Shown here piece by piece: positions 48,471-60,378 of a stretch of 64,000 bases of DNA. Under the pieces are notes generated by a model. It saw nothing but the letters and a program-made list of their open reading frames with translations. It did no database searches and had not been told where the DNA came from. Origin of the DNA: Canna indica. Its lineage: Eukaryota; Streptophyta; Magnoliopsida; Zingiberales; Cannaceae. The translations under genes and the position numbers were made by a program. The stretch covers positions 78,393,501 through 78,457,500 of the forward strand of contig CP136890.1 in NCBI GenBank assembly GCA_034359265.1. Reading direction: 5' to 3'. Every line of letters begins with the position of its first letter. Position 1 is the first letter of the stretch.

Positions 48471-49835
48471 TGTAATATCCTAAATATTATTTTTTATTTG
48501 TGTTATTTGTTTTGTGTTGCCAGTCTAGCGGACTAGTTCGAGCTCGAGCCGAGTCGACTCGTGGTCCGGTGCGAGCTTGAAAGCTCGGATAAGTTGAATC
48601 GTGGATTTTATATTTTATGTGTTTGATTTATTAAATTATATTGCATGGGTGTGCATGTGATTTGATGCTTATGTGGAGCATGTGGTTAGATTGAGTTAAG
48701 GCGGGTTAGCGGGTTAGATTCGGGCTCGAGGCGGATGCAGGTTTGTTAAGGGAGTTAGTGGATTGAGGGTTTGAGCATGGGTGTATAACCATCGCCTCTA
48801 TTGGAGCCCCACAAGCCATCAAGGAGAGAGGAGTCGCAGCCAAGCCGCCGCCCCTCTCCCCTCACTTGGATTCAACCGCCAGGAAAGGAGCCAAGCTGAG
48901 CCCTTCCGTTGGTTCTTGAAGTTTTGTTGTCGATTTCACGTAATGCCATGAAAGAGGAGCCCAAAGACCCCCCTTTGTGGTGCGGCAGCCCTAGGACTAC
49001 CCTAAGGTGGCTCGGCCAAGGTGGGAGACGGGTTGCCCTCAAGGTATTTGTTAAAATGCCTAAGAGAAGTTCTTGATGGTTTTTGAGATCTAGGCTTTGG
49101 ATTAATTATTTTAATTAAGTTCCTATGATGCCAATGAATGATTTGTATCTAGATATAAAATTTCAGTATATGAATCTATATTTTGCATGTGAAAAGATTA
49201 ATTCTTGATGCCATGTATGTTCATGTTTGGGGTTCTTGGTTTTGAAGTTTGAGTCTTGATTTAAAGATGATGTGGATACATGCTAAATTTTGATTAGGAA
49301 TTATGATTTAATTTTTGTATGATTTATTTGGATGTTATAAATCTGTTGTGATGATAATTTAGGATTTAATTACTGTGATTTTCGAATTAATTACCTTGAC
49401 ATGCTGAAAACTCAAACATGCTGGAATTTCATGTTGAAATTATTAATTCAATGTTGATTTTGTAATATCTATTGAGATGCGTATAGTTTACTCAACATAG
49501 TCGTGCAACCTATCATTTTAACCTGAAAATATAATCTGGAACTATAGGACACACTTTGGGAATCAAATTCGGCTTGGGTGCACCTATTTTAGGCTCAATA
49601 GTAAATTGAAAATAAAACCCCTAAAATAAAACTCTAATTTCGGCAATAGAAATTTTAATTATAGAATTAAAATTCAAGGGGCAACATAATCTGTTAAGAG
49701 CCAACAAAATCATTTATCTGCATGAAATAAAACCTCATGGGGTGATGATATTACGGGTCTAGGGCGTCGGGATCAGGCATAGAGTGTTGCGGCGTTTCCC
49801 ATTAAAGATACCCCTAAGACACCATAGGATACACT
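48471..49835 (+). repeat. Gypsy 5' LTR, first part
   Basis: Begins TGTAATATCC; split at 49835/54383 by CACTA B. Confidence 0.75.
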
Positions 49836-50486
49836 CACTACTAGAATTCTCGTCATCACTGACGGCTCAAGCCGTGGATGAACCGTCGATGATAACTATC
49901 ACGGACGGCGTTAGCCGTGACAAAATGCCATCACTGATGTGCGCGTCTCAGATAAGTTGTGACGGCTTCTCTTAGTCGTCACAGGTAATCATTAGCGATA
50001 GCCGCGGGCGTTGTCGCTGATTTAAACACAATAGTGACGGTAGTAGGCGGCTGTCACTGATACCAACATATCAGCCACGGCTCAGGGCCATCGGTGATAC
50101 TATTAGCAACCGTGATATTTGGTGCTGCCTAAGCCATCAACCATTTACGATAAGCTTTCACCTACGGCATAGTGACGGTCGACCGTGGGTAAGCCGTGGC
50201 TGAAGGTATATTCTGTAACTGAAAAAAAATATTTTTTTTATTAATTCCTGTATACAATAATATTTACAGATTACAATCTATTTTCAACCACAGATTACAA
50301 TCAAAAAATATCATACATATGCATTTGAAACCAAACATACAAGTTTTACATAAATATCATCAATCTAAACCTCAAATCGGAGGCAAACAATTATCAAAAT
50401 ATCATATATATACAACCATAAGTATATAAACAACTATCTGTATACAAACAAATATCAAAATATAAATAAAATACAATAAATCAAAA

Positions 50487-52160
50487 GCTCAAGGCTGCGG
50501 TGGAGGCAGTGGAGTCGACAGTGACTGGGTCGGGAGCGTCGATTGGGTCGTGGAGGACGACGACTGCGACATCATCGGTAGAAGGCCAGGGTGAGACGCA
50601 GTCTGAGTGAGGAGTGTCTGCATGTTCTTCATCGTCTGTCTCAACTCTTCATTCATCCGTCTCCGATCCTCCATCGCCAGCCTCTACTCCTCTATCGCCT
50701 ATCTCTGCTGGGTGAGCTCCGACTCCAAGGCCGCTATCCGGCTCTGGTCCTGCACTCGGGATGTCGAGGGCCGCTCACCCACAGCCAGAGGGGTCGGTGC
50801 CCCAAATGGCCTGAGCACGGCGCGTGCATGACCACTGTCTGCAAAGCCATAGATACGGTTGTGCTCCTAGCCACCTGCGGCGAACTCCTCCGGTGTGCCT
50901 CCACGCTTGATCACGGTCCTCGTGTAAGTTTCCTACACATGTTTATATTTTAAATATATATAAACTATAAATAAAAATTATGTAAATCAAATAGACATAT
51001 ATAAATACTTACCATTATGATGGAGGCTCTGCTATCAACGTAATCCCCCGCTCCTTGTCGACGATGCTAAGTGCGCTTAAACACCTCCATCATCAACGGG
51101 CGTTGGACGGTGTCGTCCTCCACCACACGCATCTTACATTAGAAAACAAATACATTAGTATCATTATACACAATATATAATTTAATTACAAATAATTAAA
51201 TTGTACATATCATACGACGCTTATTAACCGCAAAAGAGATGGAGCCACCAGTGTGGGCCCCTCTATGTCGTCCCCCCTCAGACATGCAGTTTCTCAACGC
51301 AGTCCGCCTCAGACATGCAGTTTCTCAACGCAGTCCGGGAGACCTCCTGCCACTCAGGCGTGTCCCACCGCTCAACGAGCTGATCCCACACATGGCCAGA
51401 AATCCACTCGGGAGCATGTCCCCGAGTCTGCCCTATCTGTGTGGCCCCTAGCCGTCTCATCACGGTTTGACGGGCCTGCTGAAGCAGCCCATTATAGCGA
51501 GCGCGGGCAACACGCTCCCATGCAGCCTCAACGAAAGTGGTTTGGTCCTCCGGCCATGTATAATGAGCATGTAAAAAAAAATTATTATTACTGATCAATA
51601 TTTAACATTAACATTAATTTAATAAATATATTTACCGTGAACTCTCGCCACAATAAATCCATATGCTCACAGGGCACGTGAGACCAAGTAGGCCACGTCC
51701 TGTGCATAAACTTTCGGATAGTCCCTGCTATCGTGCGGGGGACGTCCTCTTGCTCAAATCTGCACCAAATATAAATTCATATTATGATATTTTGAATTAT
51801 ATATAAATAAATTATAAGAAATAATTGATGCATATACTTATCGTCTTCCGCGCACACTAACTGCTCTGCACAGTTCTCCCTCGGGTGACGGAGGGAGAAC
51901 TTTGTTAGGCCCTCGAGGCCTACGTCTCGAAAACGACGGTCCTGGATTTGCGGAGGGTGGCGGGGGATGGTACTTGGAGGTGAGGGGATGGTGGCCAGAT
52001 CAGGTGAGGGAACGGTGGACGAATCATGTGGGGGGATGGTGGCCGGAGGTGGGGGGATGGTGATAGAAGGCGAAGGGTCAGTGGGTATCAATAGGGCGGG
52101 TGGTAATCGTCGGGGGGTCCTACGAGGAATGTCTCCTCGGGAATTGATATCTCGAATCAT
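50487..52160 (-). pseudogene. TnpA-like (Transposase_24) gene, CACTA B
   Basis: First exon from the ATG at 52160: MIRDINSRGDIPRRTPRR, then a proline/serine/threonine-rich run of IPPPP-type repeats, then RHPRENCAEQ. The next exons lie at about 51770-51640 (FEQEDVPRTIAGTIRKFMHRTWPTW region, ending WREFT) and 51570-51240 (HYTWPEDQTTFVEAAWERVARARYNGLLQQ, WDTPEWQEVSRTALRNCMSEADC). The last exons run to about 50487 with a coiled-coil-like C-terminal region (MEDRRRMNEELRQTMKNMQ). Frameshifts break exons 3 and 5. A short segment (CAGACATGCAGTTTCTCAAC) is duplicated at 51280-51330. Confidence 0.68.
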
Positions 52161-52245
52161 AGTTGTAAAAATTTAATATAATTAGATTATATATAATAGA
52201 TTAATAGATATATTTAATAATTGAATATATACTTCACATTTACAA

Positions 52246-53190
52246 TTATTCATCATCGTCATTATCATCATTCGTGTAATACTCTTCTTCTTGTTCTTCT
52301 GTATCGGAATCTTGAAATTCTTCTTCTTCTCTCTCATCATCATTTTGTCCTTCCTCAACTTCATTATCGTCGTTATCAACGTATTCTATTTCCAATTGAA
52401 CTAACTCTATGTCATCATCCTCGAGTATTGGACTAACTCGTTCCACTTCGGAAGGATCTTCTTCTTGATAGAAGTCATCTGCTGGCTCATTCTCTCCAAC
52501 TATCAGGTTAATTTTTCCTATGGCTTTAGTCTTACAGACTACACGCCAATCTGCCATATCTTTCTTTCGAAACGGATACTGCAAATAATATACTTGTTCA
52601 GCTTGAGATGTCAATATAAATGGCTCATTTGAAGCCAATTTTGATTTGTAATTAACTTCGACTAGCTGTTTATACTTTGGATGAACTCTCATGCCCCTAT
52701 CACGTGTATCGAACCAATGACATTTAAAAATGGCAACTGATTTACCTCCGAAAAATTACAATTCTATGACTTCTTCCAATAGTCCGTAAAAGTCAATATC
52801 ACATTCAGCATACGTTGTCCCTTTGACGCAGACCCCAGCATTCATAGTCTTTTTTGTAGATGAATATTCAAGTGTGTAAAATTTATATCCATTAACAAAA
52901 TAACCATTATAACACTGTACAAATCGTGCCGGTCTGCTAGCAAACTCAAAGATTTGGTTATCTATTTCGCCTCTATGTTCTGTGCTGTAAGCTTGAAACC
53001 AATTAGGGAACTCACAATTTTGTAATCTTTCTGATTCCTCATCATTGTAAATTGAGTATTTTGTCACCATCTCAATGTCAAATATTTCAATGAACTTCTC
53101 AATCTCTAGACAATTTAGTAAAATGTACAAGTAGGACAAATGGTACTCTTTGTCATTTAAGAATCGAGTCCACGGCACCCGAACATACAA
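52246..53190 (-). pseudogene. TNP2-type transposase, C-terminal part (DUF4218 end and DUF4216), CACTA B
   Basis: Starts inside the gene at 53190 with LSYLYILLNCLEIEKF. NCEFPNWFQAYS and SRPARFVQCYNGYFVNGYKFYT, the conserved stretch leading into DUF4216, follow. Then come MNAGVCVKGT and DIDFYGLLEEVIEL. A frame change near 52750 leads to GMRVHPKYKQLVEVNYKSKL, NEPFILTSQAEQVYYLQYP and WRVVCKTK, the DUF4216 core. The tail is very acidic (EEEEFQDSDTEEQEEEYY). It is the best kept TNP2 C-terminus here. A deletion junction near 53176 joins it to leader sequence, removing the N-terminal 60 per cent or so of the protein. Confidence 0.78.
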
Positions 53191-53284
53191 CCCCCGAACG
53201 GATCTAAGATTTTACAAAATTAAAACTTGACTCGTCGATGCGTACGTGAAACGTATCAACTCGTCTTGATTATTTTCTAAATTT

Positions 53285-53490
53285 GTGAATGCAGGTGCGA
53301 GTCCACATCAGACGATTTCGCGCGAGTCCAAAGTACGTGGACGATTTCGACGCACGAGTCCAAGGTGGACGATTCCGGCGTGAGTCCAAGGTGGACGATT
53401 CCAGCGCGAGTCCAAAGTGGACCATTCCGGCGTGAGTCCAAATTAAGTGGACAATTCCGACGCGCACGAATTCAAAGTGGACGATTTTAA
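53285..53490. repeat. 26-bp tandem repeats, CACTA B
   Basis: Seven or so units with the core GCGAGTCCAAAGTGGACGAT; some spacers are lengthened (AAGTACGTGGAC, AATTAAGTGGAC), so unit length varies from 26 to 31 bp. Confidence 0.8.
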
Positions 53491-54382
53491 CAAAACTAAT
53501 CTTATTAAATTAAATCTAATCTAATTAATTAACCCTAATTAAATCTAATCTAACTAATTAACCCTAATTAAATCTAATCTAACTAATTAACCCTAATTAA
53601 CAAATAACCCTAATTAATCTAATATTAACCATAATTAATTAAATTTAATTAATCTTAAAAAAATAACTACCGTTGGTGCCGGCCGAAACCCTAGGGTTTC
53701 GACCGACGCCGACTGGAGAGGGGAGGAAGAGCTCACCTAGACGATGGTGAGGAAGAAGGCAGCGAGGGAGATTAGGGCCGGTGCGCAATTGGGGCTCGAT
53801 CGGTCGGCGAGGGCGAGGGCGGCGTCTCCATTGATGGCGGCTTGGCGGCAAGAAGGCAAAGTTGACGGCGCACGAAGTCAGTGCAGAGGACACGATCGGC
53901 GGTGGTGACAACTCTGTCGGTAGCGGAGAGAGAAGATAGCGGGGGAAAGAGGAAGGGTCGGGCTCGAACATAAATAAAAAGGATTTTCACCGACGGCTCA
54001 CCAGCCATCGAAAAATTGTGGATTCATAATTTTATTATCATCGACGGCTCTCTCAGCCGTCGATGAAGAGTGTTTTAACTTCCGTGCTGCGTTCGCGCCA
54101 TTAATTAATAAGCGACTGTCGCTTCTAGCCGTGACTAATGACTTATTCATATCACCAACGGTTCTAGCAGCCCCGCTAAGCTGTGGCTCATAACTTATCT
54201 TATTTCGCGCTCTGTGCACGCCATCAACTATTAGCGACGGCCCTAGGCGGCCATATGCGAGTCGCGGCTGATTTGGTTACATCAGTCACGGTCGCTACGA
54301 TCGTCGCAAAGCCATGAATTATTCTGACGACCGAGGCGGCCGCGGGTGATTCCCGTGGATGATGTGGTATATTCTAGTTGTG

Positions 54383-55368
54383 ACATGACTTAGGTCTTGT
54401 TAGCGCCTTATTTTTATGAATGGCGGAGAGGCTCGAATAGAAGCCGGATTGCGGGCTTGGCCCGAAAGGTTGGATGGTTAATTCCCAACATGTGTTTAAG
54501 GAATAAGTTCAAATGGGCGAATCCTGATTGTTCCTGTGTTTCTTGTGGAACAAGTTCGGATGGGTGAATCTCGATTGTTCCCGAGTTTTCTTTTGGAATA
54601 AGTTCGAATGTCGAATCTCGATTATTCCTGCATTATCTTTAAGGGTATGATTATAGGATAAGCTCAGATGGGTTAATCCCGATTATCCTCATAACCCTTG
54701 AGTGTGATTTATTGCCTTGGGGCATGGATAGGCTGAGGCATATTGTTCTTCACTGCTAAGTGAATAGGTTTATCTTCGGGCATGTGATGGCCAGATGGTT
54801 TGATAGCTAGCCATACCACTTGTTGCATTATCCCTGTATGAGACATGTGCATTTATTTATATGTCTCTGTGGTTGGTTTTTTTTATGGTGTGGGTTGGTA
54901 GAACCACTCACTGAGTTCCTTGAACTCACCCATTGTTTATTTTTGTATTTTTTGCAGAGCCTGACCAGTGATGCAGGCTGGAGCACTTGGCGCGGCTAGA
55001 GGGCAAATGAGTCACATTGATGTCATAGCAGTCCTAGTTAGGTGTCATAGTCGAGTCGTTGGTAGATTTGTCATGCACTTGTGTTTTAGTAATTTGGAAT
55101 TGTAGTCCCTTGGGGACATTCTTGTCTTTCATTCAGATTTCACTTGTTTAAACAAACTGTTAAACTTTGATTTACTTATTTCTGCACTTTAAACGTTTTG
55201 CTAAAAACTTTACTTCTTAAATAGAATCTATTTGGTTTCTCGTTCATAATAAAATCTATTATTCTTTATGCTATGATTTATTATAAGTTGGCATGTGCAT
55301 GGGATAGGCTGCGGGGTATAGGCACGTATACCCCGATTGGTCACGTGACCATATGTTCGGGCGTGACA
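54383..55368 (+). repeat. Gypsy 5' LTR, second part
   Basis: Continues the LTR after CACTA B. It contains several AGTTCGAATG/AGTTCGGATGGG-type internal repeats at 54500-54620 and ends GGGCGTGACA before the primer-binding site. Confidence 0.75.
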
Positions 55369-55371
55369 ATG

Positions 55372-55383
55372 TGGTATCAGAGC
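55372..55383 (+). other. Gypsy primer-binding site
   Basis: TGGTATCAGAGC three bases after the LTR end, complementary to initiator methionine tRNA. Confidence 0.9.
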
Positions 55384-55559
55384 ATGTGGTTCAGTCTGAC
55401 TATGACCTAGAGTCTGGTTACCGTATAGGGCATTGCTAGCATGTCAGTATACGGTAGGGTTGTGTTATGAGATCAATGGGTTAAGTCTGCACCTCAGCAC
55501 GACTTATGGTTAAGTTTACTTTAAGATTTAAGGGTGAATTGAATTATCAAATATGCTAT

Positions 55560-58500
55560 TTTTTTCTAGTAATTCTAGATTGATTGAGGCTTTTAATGCC
55601 GCATGGAGCGGTAGTGGCAATAACTCCACATAGCGCCGAGGCCGAGGTCAGGGCCGTGCGAGAGCACAGGAGGCCCGGGAAGATGTGGGACAGGATCCCA
55701 TGGTTGTGTAGTTGCAAGCCCGAGTGGCTGAGTTGACTGAGGCACTCCGCAGGGAGTAAGAATTGAGGCAGCAGCTGCAACCGGCGCCGACAGCACTCAT
55801 AGTACCGAAGGTGGTCGAGCCAGTGGCACTAGTGGTTAGAGTTCCCAAAGCACCCACATATGCAGATTTTGTCAAATTCAGGCCACCGGAGTTTGCAGGG
55901 ACAGATCAACGGGTGGGGTCACTAGTTTCCTTGGAGATTGCTATGAGCTGTGCATGGAGCTCGGTTGTTCTTCTGAGATGACCACTCGGATGATCGAGTT
56001 GCAGTTGAGAGGACTAGCCAAGGATTGGCTTCACATCTGGAGGGACCGCAGAGCAGCAGGTGCTCCACCCCCTACCTGGGAGGAGTTTAGAGCTTCTATG
56101 GTAGAGAAGTACCTGTCGTTGAGCGTCCGCGATAAGCGGGCGAAAGAGTTTGAGCTACTGCGCTAGACCGGCAGTATGTCGATAATGGAATATGAGATGG
56201 ATTTCATTCGACTTTCGAAGTATCATCCCACTTCGGTAGCCACAGAGACCACCAAGGTCAAGAGGTTTATTGAGAGGCTAAGGCCGCAGATCGCCATACT
56301 TATCCATTAAACGGAGGACACTTCTTTTGCTCGGGTTATAGATGAGGCGCTCCGAAAGGAGGCATTGGTACCGACGGACATGCATGATGGACCCCAGAAG
56401 AAAAAGATTCGACCCTAGCACTCAAGGGTCGGCCAACTCACACGACAACAGATCCATAGTGGGGCGGAGGTCATAACAGCTCTACAGGTCGGATGGGCTC
56501 AGGACCAAGGACGTCATCAGGAGGCTCGCAGCGGAGGCCTGAGCCGCAGTCGTGTAACTGATGTCACCGGAAGCACTAGGGAGCTTGCTGGGGACGTTCT
56601 GATGTATGTTTTAGCTTTAGGCAGGCTAGGCACTTCAGGAAGGATTATCCCGGCAAAAGCAGTCAGCAGCCTGATCAGACCAAAGGGAAGGCACCGATGT
56701 TAGTAGGTTTCCTGACTCAGAGGGGTTAAACTTAGGGAGGAGGCCAGCGAGCTGCTAGTTCAGAGAGGCCCGTTGCACAGGTGTTTGCTTTGAACCAAGA
56801 GGGCGCTGAGGCGTCCAGGGCAGTAGTGACAGGTAACCTTATTGTTGGTTTTGCTATTGCTTATATTTTGTTTGATCCAAGTGCTACGCATTCTTATGTA
56901 TCTACATTGTTTGCTGCTAAGTTATCGGGGAAGCCCTATACGCTTGATTTGCCTCTTGTGGTGTCTACACCTACGGGCGATTTTGTGCTGGCAGAGACAG
57001 TCTTTCAGGGCTGCGAGGTGGTCATTTGTGGACATATGCTGATGGTCGAATTGACACTCCTGCCGATGCTAGAGCTTGATGTGATTTTAGGCATAGACTA
57101 GTTGGCGGACCATTTCACCTCACTGGACTGTAGGGCTAAAATTGTGACCTTCGGTAAGCCCGAATTGCCCCAATTTACCATCCGAGGGAGAGAAGGGGAG
57201 ATTTGTTGGTACTTATTTCAGCTCTCAAGGCCCGGAACCTACTTCTAGGCGGTTGCCATCATTCTTGGCCTTTGTGTCTATGGCAGAGGGGAGCGGAGGT
57301 GCGGCTAAGGGCATTGAGGGAACACAAGTGGTATCCGGGTTCTCTAATGTTTTCCCATAGGAGTTGCCAGGTTTGCCCCCAGAGAGGGAGATCGAGTTCT
57401 ATATTGATTTACAGCCTAGGGTGAAGCCGATCTCCATTCAGTCGTATCGGATGACACCAACTGAGTTGAGGGAGTTGAAGTCCCAATTGCAGGAGCTGCT
57501 CGAGTTAGGCTTCATTAGCCCAAGTGTTTCTCCTTGGGGTGCTCCAGTGCTCTTCGTGAAAAAGAAGGATGGATCCATGCGGATGTGCATTGATTATCAG
57601 CAGCTTAATAAGGTGACGATGAAGAATTGTTACCCGTTGCCCAGGATTGATGACTTGTTTGATCAACTTCAGGGAGCTTAGTGGTTTTCCAAGATTGACC
57701 TGCGGTCAGGGTACCATCAATTGAGAATCCAGGATAATGACATCTCGAAAATTACTTTTAGGTCAAGGTATGGCCACTATGAGTTCCTGGTTATGTCATT
57801 CGAGCTGACAAATGCATCTACAACATTTATGGACCTGATGAACCGAGTGTTAAGAGAATACTTGTATAAATTTGTGATAGTATTTTGATATATTCCGAGA
57901 GCAAGGAGGAGCATGCTGAGCACTTGAGGGCAGTTCTAGAGACTCTTAGGGAGCACATGTTATATGTCAAATTCTCCAAGTGCAAGTTCTGACTGGAGAG
58001 TGTAGGGTTCCTTGGCCATGTGGTGTCCAGGAAAGGGGTAAAGATGGACCCCGCAAAGATAGAAGCAGTTCAGAATTGGAAGAGGCCGACTAATGTCACA
58101 TATATTCACAGCTTCTTGGGGTTGGCATACTATTACAAGAAATTTGTGGAGAACTTCTCCAGGATTGTAGCTTCATTGACCCACCCGACTCAGAAGAAAA
58201 TCAAGTTCGTCTGGGATAGTAAGTGCGAGGAGATCTTTCAGAAGCTCAAGGACCGTTTGGCATCGACACCAGTTCTAGCCATACCCTCACGCTCAGGAGG
58301 GTTTGTTGTTTATTGTGATGCCTCCCGAGTCGGCTTGGTTTGTGTTTTAATGCAGAATGGCAGGGTGATAGCTTATGCCTCTTGATAGTTGAAGGTCCAC
58401 GAGAAGAATTACTCGACTCATGATCTTGAGCTAGCAGTAGTGGTGTTCGCATTAAAGCTGTGGCATCACTACCTTTATGGCGAGGCTTGTGAGATATACA

Positions 58501-59696
58501 CTGATCATAAGAGCCTCTAGTATTTGCTCACCCAGAAGGAATTGAACTTGAGGCAAAGAAGGTGGCTTGAACTTTTGAAGGACTATGATTGCATGATCAT
58601 GTACCATCCGGGGAAGGCTAATGTGGTGGCAGATGCCTTGAGCAGGAAGTCTATGGGCAGTCTAGCGCATTTGGCAGTTAGGAGAAGACCGTTGGCTCAG
58701 GATTTGACCATGTGTTTGGATAGCGGGACAGTCTTGACAGTGTCAGCTGCTGGTGCGTTGGTGGCTCACCTGAGGGTGCAATCCACGTTGGAAGACATCC
58801 TGCGGGCAGTGCAGGAAGAGGATGCTTTTTTTGACTCACTAAGGATCTGACTAGGAGGGGTGATGCCGATAATGGTTTTGGTATTGACTCAGAGGGCGTT
58901 CTGAGTTTTAAGAACAGGATAGTGGTGCCAAACATGGCTGAGTTCTGCAGGCATGTGCTAGAGATGACTCATCGATCTACATATACCATGCATCCGGGAG
59001 CCACGAAAATATACCATGACCTAAGTCAAAATTATTGGTGGAAGGGCATGAAGAGAGAGGTGGCTGAGTTTGTGTTTAGGTGTCTGGTATGTCAGCAGGT
59101 GAAGGCCGAACATCTTAAGCCGGCAAGATTACTCCAGAACTTAGAAGTACTAGAATGGAAATGAGAAAAGATAACCATGGATTTTGTGACAGGGTTGCCG
59201 AAGTTGGGTAAGGGCAATGATTCCATCTGGGTGGTGGTGGATCGCCTAACCAAGACGACACATTTCATACCAGTCAGGACGACCTTTTCAGCTGAGCAAT
59301 ATGTGAGGTTATTTTTGGATCAGATCATCGCATATCATGGTGTCCCTGTTATGATCATCTCAGATCGGGATACGCAGTTCACAGCTCGATTCTAGCAGTC
59401 TTTCCAGGAGGCGTTGGGCACTCAAGTCCGGATCAGCACTGCATTTCACCCTCAAACAAATAGTCAGTCAGAGTGGACCATTTAGACATTGGAGGGCAGT
59501 TGGGAGAGACATTTGCCCCTGATTGAGTTTGCCTATAATAACAACTATCATAGCAGCATTGGGATGGCCCCTTTTGAGGCATTGTATGGGCGGCGATGCA
59601 GGTCGCCTATAGGCTGGTTTGAGGCAAGGGATTCCCTTATGATGGGATTCGATCTGGTTGAGGAGGCAGTAGAAAAGGTAAAACTAATCAGGGAGA
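55560..59696 (+). pseudogene. Gypsy gag-pol polyprotein, disrupted
   Basis: Gag at 55850-56400: FVKFRPPEFAGTD, LRGLAKDWLHIWRD, TWEEFRASMVEKYL and RFIERLRPQIA. Aspartic protease at 56781-57110: YILFDPSATHSYVS where active copies read D-S/T-G-A, and LDVILGID. Reverse transcriptase at 57364-57990: [44 protein letters not shown] and [13 protein letters not shown]. The YIDD box near 57875 is lost to a small deletion. RNase H at 58280-58640: [34 protein letters not shown]. Integrase from 58940: MHPGATKIYHDLSQNYWW...CLVCQQVKAEH, MDFVTGLPK, DRDTQF, FAYNNNYHSS and PFEALYGRRCRSPIGW. About ten stops interrupt it. Integrase stops where CACTA E enters, before any chromodomain. Confidence 0.87.
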
Positions 59697-60378
59697 CACA
59701 ACTAGAAAAATGGTCATCAGCAACGGCATGAGCCGTTGCTGAGCCGTTGCAATAGCGCCGTGACAGAAAGTCGCGTTGCTGATGACTTAGCAACGGATCA
59801 GCAACGGCCGCTCGGGCCGTCGCTCAAAACATTATCAGCAACGGCACTGGGCCGTTGCTAACAATATTATCAGCAACGGTTTTGCCACAGACCCGGAGCC
59901 GTTGCTGATACCATTAATAGCAACGGCCGCTGAGTCCGTAGCAACACCGTTAGTAAAACTCCGTCGCTAAGCCGTTGCTGTAGGTCATCAGCAACGGCTT
60001 TCGATACACTTTTAGCAACGGCTTTCCCACGGACGCCCGTGGGAAAGCCGTTGCTGATGACCTATGCCTGCAACCAGAAAATTTGAAAATTTCAAATTTC
60101 CATTGATACATTGATACATTTATCTGATACATAACTCACACACACATATCCTCATACACACATTCATTTACACATCACAAACATCTCATACACATTCATT
60201 CACACATCACAAACACACCAAGATATACATCAAAACAATTATATTTATATTCATAATTATCCACGATAGTATAAACACAATTCAAATGCAAAATTGAAGT
60301 ATCAACATCTCAGTAACATAGTCAATATAAATTAAACAAGTTCAATATCTCAGTAACAAAGTCAATATAAACAAAATC

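Larger units (their letters stand above)
49836..54382 (-). mobile_element. CACTA element B, 4547 bp, inside the gypsy LTR
   Basis: Ends CACTACTAGAATTC at left and GTATTCTAGTTGTG at right. Flanking triplets are ACT (left) and ACA (right), so the 3-bp duplication has one change or decayed. Subterminal repeats are of the GACGGCTC class (49850-50215 and 53985-54365). Leftward inside: a GC-rich leader (53690-53960), 26-bp repeats, the TNP2 C-terminal part, then the TnpA gene. Unlike A, C and E, this copy keeps the TNP2 C-terminus and lost the N-terminus and the leader inverted repeat. Confidence 0.88.
48471..59696 (+). mobile_element. Ty3/gypsy retrotransposon, degenerate, 3' part beyond the window or lost
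   Basis: The 5' LTR starts TGTAATATCC at 48471 and ends GGGCGTGACA at 55368, with CACTA B inside it; its own length is about 2.35 kb. The primer-binding site follows at 55372. gag, protease, RT, RNase H and integrase follow in gypsy order up to 59696, where CACTA E is inserted. The remaining integrase end and 3' LTR, if present, lie past 64000. Because the right end is unseen, no target-site duplication can be shown. Confidence 0.85.

Noticed and set aside
48471..59696. Endogenous pararetrovirus instead of a gypsy element
   Set aside because: Long LTRs, a tRNA-Met primer site directly after the LTR, and integrase with the H2C2 and D-D regions mark an LTR retrotransposon; no movement or coat protein region is seen.
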